Source of the DNA: Streptomyces sp. SPB074
Lineage (GTDB): Bacteria; Actinomycetota; Actinomycetes; Streptomycetales; Streptomycetaceae
Reading direction: 5' to 3'
Assembly: GCF_000154905.1 (NCBI RefSeq)
Contig: NZ_GG770539.1
Coordinates: forward strand, 5,938,908-5,974,471
Length of the DNA: 35,564 nt
Shown: positions 1 through 8,027 of the stretch, one piece after another
Numbering within the stretch: the first letter of the stretch is position 1
Layout of the letters: the number at the start of each line of letters is the position of its first letter
Translations under genes and position numbers: made by a program
Notes under the pieces: generated by a model
What the model was told of the DNA's origin: nothing
Databases searched by the model: none
The model's input: the letters and a program-made list of their open reading frames with translations, nothing else

Positions 1-93
1 CGCCCGCCGTGCTCCGGTGAGCGGCCCGGGCGCCCGCCTCGCACGCGGCGAGGACTGCGATAGTGCCACCTCCTCATGAAAGGTGGCAGAAAC

Positions 94-624
94 GTGCGCT
101 GGACGAAGCAGAGCGAACAATTCGTGTACGGAAACCGCTGGTTCCGCGTGCACCTCGCCGAGGTGGAGCTGCCGGACGGACGCCACCTCGACCATTTCCT
201 GATCCGCCAGCGCCCGGTCGCCGCGGCGACCGTCGTGAACGCGGCCGAGGAGGTGCTTCTCCTGTGGCGGCACCGCTTCATCACCGACACCTGGGGCTGG
301 GAGCTGCCCGCCGGTGTGGTCGAGGTCGGGGAGGACCCCGAGCGGGCCGCCGCGCGGGAACTGGAGGAGGAGTCGGGGTGGCGCCCCGGCCCCCTCCAGC
401 ACCTGCTGAGCGCCGAACCGTCGAACGGGCTGAGCGACGCGGTCCACCACGTCTACTGGGGCGAGAGCGCCGAGTGGACGGGCGAGCCCGTCGACGGCTT
501 CGAGTCCTCGCGCCGCGAGTGGGTCCCGCTCAAACTCGTCCCCGACCTCGTGAGCCAGGGCCAGGTCCCCGCGGCCACGATGGCGGCGGCCCTGCTGTTG
601 CTGCACCGGCTGCGCGAGGAGTGA
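94..624 (+). CDS. Nudix hydrolase, ADP-ribose pyrophosphatase-like
   Basis: Probable cytosolic hydrolase of a nucleoside-diphosphate-linked substrate such as ADP-ribose. The complete Nudix box GX5EX7REUXEEXGU is visible about halfway along, with the metal-binding part reading RELEEESGW. The protein is about 176 residues, normal for the family. I start at GTG 94 because AAAGGTGG lies 7 nt upstream of it. The in-frame ATG at 76 has no ribosome binding site before it and would only add six residues (MKGGRN). Streptomyces homologues as I remember them also begin at about this VRWT position. The gene is followed by a strong hairpin and by a convergent alcohol dehydrogenase gene. The exact substrate cannot be read from sequence. 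Confidence 0.88.
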   Translation: MRWTKQSEQFVYGNRWFRVHLAEVELPDGRHLDHFLIRQRPVAAATVVNAAEEVLLLWRHRFITDTWGWELPAGVVEVGEDPERAAARELEEESGWRPGPLQHLLSAEPSNGLSDAVHHVYWGESAEWTGEPVDGFESSRREWVPLKLVPDLVSQGQVPAATMAAALLLLHRLREE

Positions 625-655
625 GCGGCGGGAGCCGGGGTGGAGGCGGGGCGCG

Positions 656-696
656 GGCCGGTAGGGGCGTGGGGGCGGCTCTCGCCCGTACCGGCC
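656..696. terminator. Bidirectional hairpin terminator between convergent genes
   Basis: Perfect 8-bp arms GGCCGGTA (656-663) and TACCGGCC (689-696) enclose a second 5-bp stem GGGCG/CGCCC. The hairpin lies 31 nt after the Nudix stop and 21 nt beyond the restored stop of the convergent dehydrogenase. Its position argues that the dehydrogenase should end at 717-719 and not read through it. Confidence 0.65.
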
Positions 697-716
697 GTGC
701 ACCCCCCGGGGTTGCC

Positions 717-1780
717 TCAGACGACCCGCGCGTGCTCCTCGTCCAGGTCCGAGAGTCCAGGACGAAGCGGTAGCGCACGTCGCCGCGCTCCAGGCGCTCC
801 AGCACCTCGTTCACGCGGGCCGAGGGCAGTACCTCGACATCCGCCGTGATGCCGTGCGCGCCGCAGAACTCCAGCATCCTCGCGGTCTCGGCGAGACCGC
901 CGGTGGCCGAGGAGCTGAGTTTCCTGGCGCCGAGCAGGAGGCCCATGAGCTGGACCGGGGCCTCACCGAAGAAGCCGAGGACGCTGAGGGTGCCGTCCAC
1001 GGCGACCGTCGAGAGCATCCGGTTCACGTCGTGCGGGGCGGAGATCGTGTCGAGCACGAGGCCGAAGCGCCCCCGCGCGGCCGTCATCGCCGCCTCGTCA
1101 TCCGTGACGAGCAGGGCGAGGGCGCCGAGCTTCGCGGCGTCGGCGGCCTTGTCCGGCGTCCGGCTCAGCACGGTGACCTCGGCGCCGAGCGCGACCGCGA
1201 GCTTCACGCCCAGGTGGCCGAGCCCGCCCAGCCCCGCGACCGCGACCTTGCTCCCCGGGCCGACGCCGGCCGCCCGCAGCGGCTCCCACACCGTGATGCC
1301 CGCGCACATCAGCGGAGCGGCGGCGGCCGGGTCGAGCCCGGCGGGCAGGGGGTGGGCGAACTTCTCGCGCAGCACGTACTCGCGGCTGTACCCGCCGTGG
1401 GTCGGCAGTCCGTCCACGCGGTCGGCCGCGCCGTAGGTGACGGTCGGGAACTCGGCGCAGTAGTTCTCGCGCCCGGCCCGGCACATCGGGCAGGTCCCGC
1501 AGGAATCGACGATCGTGCCGATCGCGACCTTGTCGCCGGGCGCGAAGCCGGTCACGTCCGCGCCGGTCTCCGTGACGGTGCCGACGAACTCGTGCCCGGG
1601 CACGAGCGGGCCGGTGCGCCGCCCGGCGATGTCGTTGACCTGGTGCAGGTCGCTGTGGCAGACCCCGCAGTACTCGACGCGCACGGCGAGGTCGTCCGCG
1701 CGCAGCTCGCGCCGCTCGATCGTGACGCGCTCCAGGGCGGGGGCGCCGAGGGGGTGCTGCCAGGCAGGGGTGGAACGCAT
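717..1780 (-). CDS. Zinc-dependent alcohol dehydrogenase (YahK/CAD-like), frameshifted near its 3' end
   Basis: Medium-chain NAD(P)-dependent alcohol dehydrogenase. Visible motifs are the catalytic-zinc start CGVCHSD (Cys38), GHEFVG (His63), four structural-zinc cysteines (94, 97, 100, 108) and the Rossmann motif GLGGLGHLG. ATG 1780 has GGAG 6 nt upstream. As printed, the frame does not stop after YRFVLD. It runs on to 530, through the terminator and into the Nudix gene. Adding one base near 755 (GACTCTCG to GACCTCTCG on the coding strand) gives D-L-S-D-L-D-E-E-H-A-R-V-V and a stop at 717-719. That makes 354 residues, the usual family length. The open frame as printed is 530-1780. Catalytic parts are intact either way. 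It is divergent from a TetR gene with paired operators between them. The alcohol or aldehyde substrate is unknown. Confidence 0.85.
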
Positions 1781-1794
1781 GGACAACTCCAAAG

Positions 1795-1862
1795 ACAGAC
1801 TGTTCGGTCTGTTTCGGCGTAGGCGCTCCGCGGGGAAAAGCAAACCAACTGTTCTGTTTGCT
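1795..1862. promoter_or_regulatory. Two TetR-type operators between adh and tetR
   Basis: Site 1 (1795-1812) is a perfect repeat ACAGAC-N6-GTCTGT. Site 2 (1839-1862) has perfect 7-bp arms AGCAAAC and GTTTGCT around 10 nt. Both contain ACTGTTC followed closely by a GTTT or GTCTGTTT stretch. They sit near the starts of the divergent dehydrogenase and tetR genes. The natural reading is control of both genes by the adjacent TetR protein. The sites are seen directly; the binding is inferred. Confidence 0.7.
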
Positions 1863-1873
1863 ACCGTGACCCC

Positions 1874-2452
1874 ATGCCCGAGCTGCCCAGTACGCCGCGC
1901 GGCGCCGCGACCAGGCGCCGCATCCTCGACGCGGCGACCGAGGAATTCGCCCTGCGCGGCATCGCCGGGGCCAGGATCGAGCGGATCATCTCCGCCGCGC
2001 GCACCAACAAGGCGCAGCTCTACGGGTACTTCGGCAACAAGGACGGGCTCTTCGCCGCCGTGATCGCCGACCGCACGAGCGACATCACCGCGAGCATCCC
2101 GTTCGACGCCGAGGACCTGCCGGGCTGGGCGGTCGGCATCTACGAGCGGAACCTGCTCCGCCCCGACCTCGTGCGGCTCATCGCCTGGACGCGCCTGGAG
2201 CGCCGCTCCGCCGGGCTGCTGCTGGACGACCCGGAGCACGGCACCAAGCTCGCCGCGCTCAGGCGCGCCCAGGAGGCCGGGCGGCTGCGGGCGGGGGAGC
2301 CCTACGACGTCCTCGCCCTCGTCATCGCGATGGCCTGCGCCTGGTCCCCGGTGAGCAACGTCTGGGCGGCGACGGCGGAGGAGCCGGAGGCCGAGCACGC
2401 GCGCCGCAAGGAGTTCCTGCGCGACGCGGTCGCCCGGGCCGTGGCGCCGTAA
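1874..2452 (+). CDS. TetR/AcrR family transcriptional regulator
   Basis: A 192-residue repressor-type protein. The N-terminal TetR helix-turn-helix covers about residues 10-56 (TRRRILDAATEEFALRG, then ARIERIISAA and the recognition helix with LYGYFGNKDGLF). A variable helical ligand-binding domain follows, ending in an Ala/Arg-rich helix. It starts 93 bp from the divergent alcohol dehydrogenase, and the gap holds two inverted repeats. It is therefore probably the local repressor of the dehydrogenase and of itself. The inducer cannot be predicted, though an alcohol, aldehyde or quinone is plausible from the neighbour. Confidence 0.9.
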   Translation: MPELPSTPRGAATRRRILDAATEEFALRGIAGARIERIISAARTNKAQLYGYFGNKDGLFAAVIADRTSDITASIPFDAEDLPGWAVGIYERNLLRPDLVRLIAWTRLERRSAGLLLDDPEHGTKLAALRRAQEAGRLRAGEPYDVLALVIAMACAWSPVSNVWAATAEEPEAEHARRKEFLRDAVARAVAP

Positions 2453-2464
2453 CGGCGCCCCGCG

Positions 2465-2490
2465 CCGCCGTGACCCTGCGGGACCGGCGG
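2465..2490 (+). terminator. Hairpin terminator after tetR
   Basis: CCGCCG (2465-2470) pairs with CGGCGG (2485-2490) around an inner CCC/GGG stem, 12 nt after the tetR stop. There is no U run, as is common in Streptomyces. Confidence 0.5.
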
Positions 2491-2574
2491 TGACACCCCG
2501 CTGCCGCGCGCCGGAGCAGGTCCCCGTCGCCCGGCCGCCGCAAGCCTTCCGCGCGATAAACCCCTTTTGCGGCG

Positions 2575-2605
2575 TATCGGTCCAATGGAGTATTTCGCTC
2601 CGATA
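2575..2605. promoter_or_regulatory. AT-richer upstream region of the PRC-barrel gene with inverted repeat
   Basis: The gap 2491-2723 contains a stretch unusually rich in A/T for this window (about 2553-2608). In it TATCGG (2575-2580) and CCGATA (2600-2605) form a 6-bp inverted repeat around a competing GGAG/CTCC. No convincing -35/-10 pair was found. It is probably the promoter and operator region of the next gene, but this is weak. Confidence 0.3.
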
Positions 2606-2723
2606 ACGCCTTCCTCGGTTGCCGGATCGGGCCGGAGCGCGCCGCATGGAAGGAGTGGCGCGTGTCTCTCGTGGAGGGGACCCCGGCCCCTCCGCCGCGC
2701 GCTCTCGCAGGAAGAGGGCACTC

Positions 2724-3671
2724 ATGACTTCAGACGAGGGCTTCCTCAGCGTGGACCAGCTCGTGGGCCTGACCGCGTACGACCGGGACGGGGCCAAGGT
2801 CGGCAGCGTCGAGCAGGTCTACCGCGACGACCGCACCGGCCGCCCGGAGTGGGTGACGGTGAAGACGGGTCTGTTCGGGATGAAGGAGAGCTTCGTCCCG
2901 CTGGAAGGTGCGCACTCGGACGCCGAGGGGCTGCACCTGGACCACGACAAGAACGCGATCAAGGACGCCCCCCGTCTCGACGCCGGGCAGCACCTGGACG
3001 CGGCCGGTGAGGAGGAGCTGTACGCCCATTACGGGATGACGGCGACCGGCGGCATGTCCGGCGGGGGCGAGAGCGGGGAGGGCGCCGCGGCGCCCGGCGG
3101 GATGGACCTGGAGGACGAGCCCGCCGCCGGCACCTCCCCGGCGCGCACGACCTCCGCCGGCCAGGCGGGGATGAGCGGCGCGGGCTCCGGGCTCGGCCCG
3201 GCCAATCCGAACGAGGCGACGGGCGAGAGCACCGGGCGCGAACTCGCGGGCGCCGGCGCGCGCAGCTCCTGGGAGGGGGAACCCGGCGAGGAGATGATCC
3301 GCTCCGAGGAGCGCCTGCGGGTCGGTACGCAGGAGGAGGAGTCCGGCCGGGCCCGGCTGCACAAGGTCGTGGTGACCGAGAACGTCACGACGACGATCCC
3401 GGTCAGTCACGAAGAGGCCAGGCTCGTGCGGGAACCGATCCGTGAGGGCGACGCGGTGGACGCGTCCATCGGCGAGGAGAACGCCGAGGTCACGCTGCAC
3501 GCGGAACGCCCGGTCATCCGCAAGGAGGCGGTCGCCGTCGAGCGCGTCCGCCTGGAGGCGGAGCGGGTCACCGAGGAACAGGAGATCAGCGACTCCGTGC
3601 GCAAGGAGCGCGTCGACTACGACGACGGCTCGGCGGGCCCCGGCCGGGGCGCGCCGCCCGAGGAGAGCTGA
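2724..3671 (+). CDS. PRC-barrel and DUF2382 (YsnF/AvaK-type) domain protein
   Basis: A 315-residue soluble protein. Residues about 5-80 form a PRC-barrel (SVDQLVGLTAYDRDGAKVGS, then EWVTVKTGLFG and SFVPLEG). A low-complexity Gly/Ala/Glu/Ser linker covers about 100-185. A DUF2382 domain follows (about 190-300), with the repeated short strands typical of YsnF/AvaK (EERLRVGTQEEE, KVVVTENV, ERPVIRKEAV). ATG 2724 is preceded by AGGAAGAGG. Proteins of this build are common stress-associated proteins in actinomycetes, but their biochemical role is not established. No signal peptide or membrane segment is seen. A strong hairpin follows the gene. The longer frame from 2619 lacks an RBS and is rejected. 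Confidence 0.88.
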   Translation: MTSDEGFLSVDQLVGLTAYDRDGAKVGSVEQVYRDDRTGRPEWVTVKTGLFGMKESFVPLEGAHSDAEGLHLDHDKNAIKDAPRLDAGQHLDAAGEEELYAHYGMTATGGMSGGGESGEGAAAPGGMDLEDEPAAGTSPARTTSAGQAGMSGAGSGLGPANPNEATGESTGRELAGAGARSSWEGEPGEEMIRSEERLRVGTQEEESGRARLHKVVVTENVTTTIPVSHEEARLVREPIREGDAVDASIGEENAEVTLHAERPVIRKEAVAVERVRLEAERVTEEQEISDSVRKERVDYDDGSAGPGRGAPPEES

Positions 3672-3721
3672 CCCGCGCGCCACGGTCGAAGCCCCGTAAG
3701 AGGGCGAGGCCCCGGTAGCGC

Positions 3722-3765
3722 GGAAGGCCCCCGGATGTCCCTTTCAAGGGCGCCGGGGGCCTTCC
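3722..3765. terminator. Strong bidirectional terminator
   Basis: Perfect 13-bp arms GGAAGGCCCCCGG (3722-3734) and CCGGGGGCCTTCC (3753-3765), with an inner CCCTT/AAGGG stem, followed by TTT. It lies between the converging PRC-barrel gene and a GNAT gene. Confidence 0.85.
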
Positions 3766-3775
3766 TTTCGGGCGC

Positions 3776-4378
3776 TCAGTCCGTGATCGTCCGCGCCTCC
3801 ACCTTCGGGAGGACGACCCCGTCCGAGGGGATCAGGGAGTACAGCACGGTGTCGACGCGGCCCTCGTGCACGTGCCCCGCGTTGCGCAGCACGCCCTCCC
3901 GCACGAAACCGGCCCGCTCCGCGACGGCTCGCGAGGCGTGGTTCCCCGTCGCGGCCCGCAGCTCCAGGCGCTCGAAACCGCGCTCGCCGAGCAGCCACCC
4001 GGCCACCGCCCGTGTCGCCCCGACCGCGACGCCCCGCCGCCGGGCCCAGGGCGCGACCCAGTACCCGACCTCGCCGACGAGGCCGCGCCAGTCGGTGCGG
4101 TTGAGCCCGGTCGCGCCGAGCAGACGGCCGCTCTCGCGATCGGTGATCGCCCACTGGATGCCCTCGCCCGAGGTCCGCAGGTGGTGGCTGAGGTCCGTGC
4201 ACCAGCTCCGGGCCACCTCCGCGTCGTACGGACGGGGCAGCGGCAGCCAGCGCTGGGTCTCCTCGTCGGAACACCCCAGCCGGACGTCCTCGACGTCCCC
4301 CGCGTCGAAGGCGCGCAGCCGCAGATTCCCGGAGACCAGCTCCGTCTCGGCGAAGACGTCTTCCGTCCACGTACCCAT
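3776..4378 (-). CDS. GNAT family N-acetyltransferase (RimJ/RimL-like)
   Basis: A 200-residue acetyl-CoA-dependent acetyltransferase of the RimJ/RimL type (Acetyltransf_3). The N-terminal LRLRAFDAGDVEDV strand-helix and the core GEVGYWVAPWARRRGVAVGA are visible. The latter carries the (R/Q)xxGx(G/A)-type acetyl-CoA loop as RRRGVAVG. The helix-strand NHASRAVAERAGFVREGVLR and a closing strand in which the stretch VLYSL takes the usual place follow. GGGGAG lies about 8 nt before the ATG at 4378. The stop is only 10 nt from the convergent terminator hairpin. The substrate (ribosomal protein, small molecule or antibiotic) is not predictable. Confidence 0.85.
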   Translation of the reverse strand: MGTWTEDVFAETELVSGNLRLRAFDAGDVEDVRLGCSDEETQRWLPLPRPYDAEVARSWCTDLSHHLRTSGEGIQWAITDRESGRLLGATGLNRTDWRGLVGEVGYWVAPWARRRGVAVGATRAVAGWLLGERGFERLELRAATGNHASRAVAERAGFVREGVLRNAGHVHEGRVDTVLYSLIPSDGVVLPKVEARTITD

Positions 4379-4556
4379 GCCACGCTCCCCACCTCGTCAC
4401 CAGTGGGCGTCTCCCCTGGTGGCGGGGAGGCTAGCAAGGGGAGGGGGCCGCGTGCGGAGGATAAAAAGCGGGGGGGCGCGGAGCCTCGGGCCCGCGCCCC
4501 GTCCCGCCCTGCCGACTCCCGTCCGGGCCCTCCGTCCCGTCCGGTCCTGCCCCGGT

Positions 4557-5429
4557 CTACTGGTACGCGTAGAACCCGGAGCCCGACTTCCGCCCGAGGC
4601 GGCCCGCCTCGACCATGCGGCGCAGCAGCGGCGGGGCCGCGTACAGGGGCTCCGCGTACTCCGCGTACATGCCCTCGGAGATCGAGACGATCGTGTCGAG
4701 GCCGATGAGGTCGGCGAGCTTGAGCGGGCCCATCGGGTGGGCGCAGCCCAGCTCCATGCCGCTGTCGATGTCCTCGCGGCTCGCGATGCCCTGCTCGAAC
4801 ATGCGGACCGCCGAGAGCAGGTACGGGACGAGCAGCGCGTTCACGACGAAGCCCGAGCGGTCCTGGGCGCGGATCGCGTGCTTGCCGAGCACCTTCTCGG
4901 CCCACACGTGGGCGCGGCTGATGGTGCCCTCGGAGGTGGTGAGCGCCGGGATCAGCTCGACGAGCTTCTGCACCGGGGCCGGGTTGAAGAAGTGGATGCC
5001 GATGACGTGGTCGGGGCGCGAGGTGGCCACCGCGAGCTTCACGATCGGGATCGAGGAGGTGTTGGAGGCGAGGATCGCGTCCTTGCGGGTCACGACCTGG
5101 TCCAGGACCTGGAAGATCTCCGTCTTGACCTGCTCGTTCTCCACGACGGCCTCGATCACGAGGTCGCGGTCGGCGAACTCGCCGAGGTCGGTGGTGAAGC
5201 TGAGCCTGGACTGCGTCGCGGCCAGCTCCTCGGCCGTCAGCTTGCCGCGCTCGGCGGCCTTGGCGAGCGAGTTGCTGAGCCGGGTACGGCCGTACTCCAG
5301 GGCGTCACCGGTGGTCTCGGCCACCCTCACGTCGAGACCGGCGCGCGCGCAGACCTCCGCGATACCCGCGCCCATCTGGCCGCAGCCGACCACTCCGACG
5401 CGTGCCACATCGGCCTTGAAGTCCGTCAC
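4557..5429 (-). CDS. 3-hydroxybutyryl-CoA dehydrogenase
   Basis: A 290-residue NAD(P)-dependent 3-hydroxyacyl-CoA dehydrogenase that interconverts acetoacetyl-CoA and 3-hydroxybutyryl-CoA in fatty-acid or butyrate metabolism. The N-terminal Rossmann motif GVVGCGQMGAGIAEVCA lies at about residues 12-28. The catalytic region is VIGIHFFNPAPVQKLVELI, with the His and Glu of the family. The C-terminal domain carries DRSGFVVNALLVPYL and MGPLKLADLIGLD. It starts at GTG 5429 with GAGAGG upstream. Size and order are those of the single-function family (FadB2/Hbd/PaaH). Which symbol applies cannot be decided here. It is divergent from the glycosidase-like gene at 5721. Confidence 0.92.
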   Translation of the reverse strand: MTDFKADVARVGVVGCGQMGAGIAEVCARAGLDVRVAETTGDALEYGRTRLSNSLAKAAERGKLTAEELAATQSRLSFTTDLGEFADRDLVIEAVVENEQVKTEIFQVLDQVVTRKDAILASNTSSIPIVKLAVATSRPDHVIGIHFFNPAPVQKLVELIPALTTSEGTISRAHVWAEKVLGKHAIRAQDRSGFVVNALLVPYLLSAVRMFEQGIASREDIDSGMELGCAHPMGPLKLADLIGLDTIVSISEGMYAEYAEPLYAAPPLLRRMVEAGRLGRKSGSGFYAYQ

Positions 5430-5720
5430 CTGGTGCCTCTCGCCGTCCGGGGATGAAGTTCTGGGGCGGCCCGCGACACGTCGCCGCCTCGCGTCCGCGA
5501 CGCCGTCCCGCGCCGCGGCACGGCCGCACGCCTGGCGCCGCCGTCACGGCGCACTCCGCCACCGCCCACGAGCCTCACGGCCTCGCGCGCGGCGCACCGG
5601 GCGCCGCCGCCCAGGCGTGCACGTTACCGCGCGGTCAAGGTGTGGCGGTTCCCCAGGGGAGGGCAGGAGTGGGGCGTACGCCTGTGACGTACGCGACAAC
5701 CGAGAGCGCGGAGGTACCGG

Positions 5721-6977
5721 ATGGACGACAGGGGAACGCTCGGCCGCAGAGGCTTCACCGCCCTCGCCGCTGGGGTGGTGGCGGCTCTCGGCACGACGGG
5801 CGCCGCCCTCCCGGGCGGCCCGGGGCACGGCGGGGGCCGTCCGCCGCGCGGGCGGGGGATGCGCGGGGTGTGGGTGGCGAGCATCACGAACCGCGACTGG
5901 CCCTCGGCCCCGGGACTCCCCGCCGAGGTCCAGAAGAACGAACTGCTCGGTCACCTCGACACCGCCGTCGAGCGCCGCCTCGACACCGTCATCCTCCAGG
6001 TGCGCCCCTCGGCGGACGCCCTGTGGCCCTCCCCCTACGAGCCGTGGTCGGCCTTCCTCACAGGCGAACAGGGCAAGGACCCCGGCTACGACCCGCTCGG
6101 CTTCGCGGTGCGCGAGGCCCACAAGCGCGGCCTGGAACTGCACGCCTGGTTCAACCCGTACCGCGTCGCCGTCCACGACGACCCGGCCCGTCTCGTGCCC
6201 ACCCACCCGGCCAGGATCAATCCGGACTGGGTCGTCACCTACCAGGGGCAGCTGTACTACAACCCCGGGCTGCCCGAGGTGCGGCGGTACGTCGAGGACG
6301 CGATGCTCGACGCGGTCGCGCGCTACGACATCGACGCCGTGCACTGGGACGACTACTTCTACCCGTACCCGGTGGCCGGAGCGCCCTTCGACGACGACCG
6401 CGCCTTCGCCCTGTACGGCGGCGGCTTCCCCGACCGGGCCGCCTGGCGCCGTCACAACACCGATCAGCTCGTGCGCGAGACGAGGGCCCGCCTGCGCCGC
6501 CTCGAGCCGCGTGTCCGCTTCGGCATCAGCCCCTTCGGCGTGTGGCGCAACGCGAGCACCGACCCGCGCGGCTCCGCGACCACCGCCGGGGTGCAGAGTT
6601 ACGACGACCTGTACGCCGACACCCTGCGCTGGGTGCGCGAGGGCTGGATCGACCACATCGTGCCCCAGCTCTACTGGAACATCGGCTTCCGCGCCGCCGA
6701 CTACGCGACCCTGGCCCGCTGGTGGGCGGGGGCGGTACGCGGCACGGGAGTGGACCTCTACCTCGGCGAGGCGCTGTACAAGGCGGGCGACCCCGCGCAG
6801 CCCGCCGCCTGGCAGGACCCGGCCGAACTCTCCCGCCACCTCGACCTCACGGCCCGCATCCCCGAGGTGCGCGGCCACGCCTACTTCGCCGCCAAGGAGG
6901 TCGCGGCCGACCCGCTCGGCGCGATGAGCCGCGTCGTGCGCGACCACTACGGGGAACGCGCGCCGCGCCGGGGGTAG
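5721..6977 (+). CDS. Exported glycoside hydrolase-like protein (GHL10/YngK family)
   Basis: A 418-residue secreted protein. The N-terminus LGRRGFTALAAGVVAALG is a twin-arginine signal, followed by a Gly/Pro-rich linker. The mature domain begins MRGVWVASITNRDWPS, the family's first strand. It continues with TVILQVRPSADALWPS, ELHAWFNPYRVA, the likely active-site strand AVHWDDYFYPYP with paired Asp, and IVPQLYWNIGF. This is the GHL10 (formerly DUF187) TIM barrel seen in Bacillus YngK. ATG 5721 has GGAGG 6 nt upstream. The natural glycan is unknown; a peptidoglycan or cell-wall sugar is often proposed for the family. The 291-bp gap to the divergent dehydrogenase contains two GTACGC repeats at about 5678 and 5692 but no certain promoter. 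Confidence 0.88.
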   Translation: MDDRGTLGRRGFTALAAGVVAALGTTGAALPGGPGHGGGRPPRGRGMRGVWVASITNRDWPSAPGLPAEVQKNELLGHLDTAVERRLDTVILQVRPSADALWPSPYEPWSAFLTGEQGKDPGYDPLGFAVREAHKRGLELHAWFNPYRVAVHDDPARLVPTHPARINPDWVVTYQGQLYYNPGLPEVRRYVEDAMLDAVARYDIDAVHWDDYFYPYPVAGAPFDDDRAFALYGGGFPDRAAWRRHNTDQLVRETRARLRRLEPRVRFGISPFGVWRNASTDPRGSATTAGVQSYDDLYADTLRWVREGWIDHIVPQLYWNIGFRAADYATLARWWAGAVRGTGVDLYLGEALYKAGDPAQPAAWQDPAELSRHLDLTARIPEVRGHAYFAAKEVAADPLGAMSRVVRDHYGERAPRRG

Positions 6978-7037
6978 GGGGCGGGGTCGCCGGGTTCAGC
7001 GGCGGCGGTTGCCGAGGTGGGGCGGGGGTCGCCGGGG

Positions 7038-8027
7038 TCAGGCGGCCGTGTCCGGGGACTCCCCGCGCGGGGCGGCGGGTGCCGGGCGGGGAGTCCGGGT
7101 CGCCCACTGCGTCCCCGCGATGCACAGCACCACCCCCACCGCCGCGAGCGGCGCGGCGGCGGGAAGAGACTCGCCCAGCAGCGTCACCGACCACAGCAGG
7201 GTCAGCAGCGGCTGCGCGAGCTGGAGCTGGCTCGCGCGGGCCACGCCCGTCCCCGCGATGCCCCGGTACCACACGAAGAGCCCCACGAAGGTGGAGCCCA
7301 CCGAGACCCACACGAGCCCCGCGACCCCGTGCCCGCTCCACCGCACCGGGTGCTCCAGGCACAGCGCCACCACCGCGCCCGCCGCCGTCAGCGGCAGACA
7401 CGCCACGAGCGCCCACGCGCTCACCTGCCAGCCCGGCAGGACCGCCGCGAGCCGCCCGCCCTCCGCGTAACTCGCCGCGCACACCAGGAGCGCGGCGAAG
7501 AGCAGCACGTCCGCGCGCGTGAGCCCGCCCCCGTCCTGCGCCAGCGTGAACGCCAGCACGATCGCCGCGCCCGCCCCCGCCGCCGGCCAGAAGGAGCGCG
7601 GCGGCCACACGCCCGAACGCGCGGCGGCCACGAGCGCCGTCGTGAGCGGCAACAGGCCCACCACGACCGCAGAGTGGGCCGACGTGGAGGTCTGGAGCGC
7701 GAGCGTCGTCAAGAGCGGGAAGCCGAGCACGCCGCCCCCCGCCACGACCGCGATCCCCGCCCGGTGCGCGCGGGCCGGGACCCGGGCGCGCGCCGCCCAC
7801 AGGAAGGCCCCCGCGACGGCCGCCGCGAGCACGCAGCGCAGGCACACGAGCGACCACGGGCCGAAGCTCTCCAGGCCCCACACCGTCGAGGGGAAGGTGA
7901 GCGAGAAGCACAGCACGCCGAGCGCGGCGAGGAGAAGGCCGGAGCGGGCCTGCCGGGCGGCGGGGCGGTCGGCCTGCCGGCTGACCGCTACCGTGGACGA
8001 ACGGGTAGCGCTATTGTCACGTCTCAT
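7038..8027 (-). CDS. EamA/DMT family transporter
   Basis: A 329-residue membrane protein with about ten hydrophobic segments in two EamA repeats. The first begins around residue 29 (GLLLAALGVLCFSLTFPSTV) and the second near residue 165. The end of the second repeat is typical (LAQPLLTLLWSVTLLGES). These drug/metabolite transporters usually export amino acids or metabolites. ATG 8027 is the only start I find before the first segment. It overlaps the ATG of the divergent MocR regulator (CATG, 8025-8028), and no RBS is visible, so either start may be leaderless. MocR-DMT pairs normally form one regulatory unit. Substrate unknown. Confidence 0.87.
   Translation of the reverse strand: MRRDNSATRSSTVAVSRQADRPAARQARSGLLLAALGVLCFSLTFPSTVWGLESFGPWSLVCLRCVLAAAVAGAFLWAARARVPARAHRAGIAVVAGGGVLGFPLLTTLALQTSTSAHSAVVVGLLPLTTALVAAARSGVWPPRSFWPAAGAGAAIVLAFTLAQDGGGLTRADVLLFAALLVCAASYAEGGRLAAVLPGWQVSAWALVACLPLTAAGAVVALCLEHPVRWSGHGVAGLVWVSVGSTFVGLFVWYRGIAGTGVARASQLQLAQPLLTLLWSVTLLGESLPAAAPLAAVGVVLCIAGTQWATRTPRPAPAAPRGESPDTAA
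8006..8017. promoter_or_regulatory. Shared EamA/MocR control region, possible leaderless -10
   Basis: The palindrome TAGCGCTA (8006-8013) overlaps TATTGT (8012-8017). The latter ends 8 nt before the MocR ATG, right for the -10 of a leaderless transcript. The -35 is not clear. TAGCGCTA is a plausible MocR-type binding core. Confidence 0.4.

Noticed and set aside
530..2797. 755-residue minus-strand frame covering adh and tetR
   Set aside because: Only 717-1780 is protein-like; the rest is GC-rich open frame, antisense to tetR and the Nudix gene.
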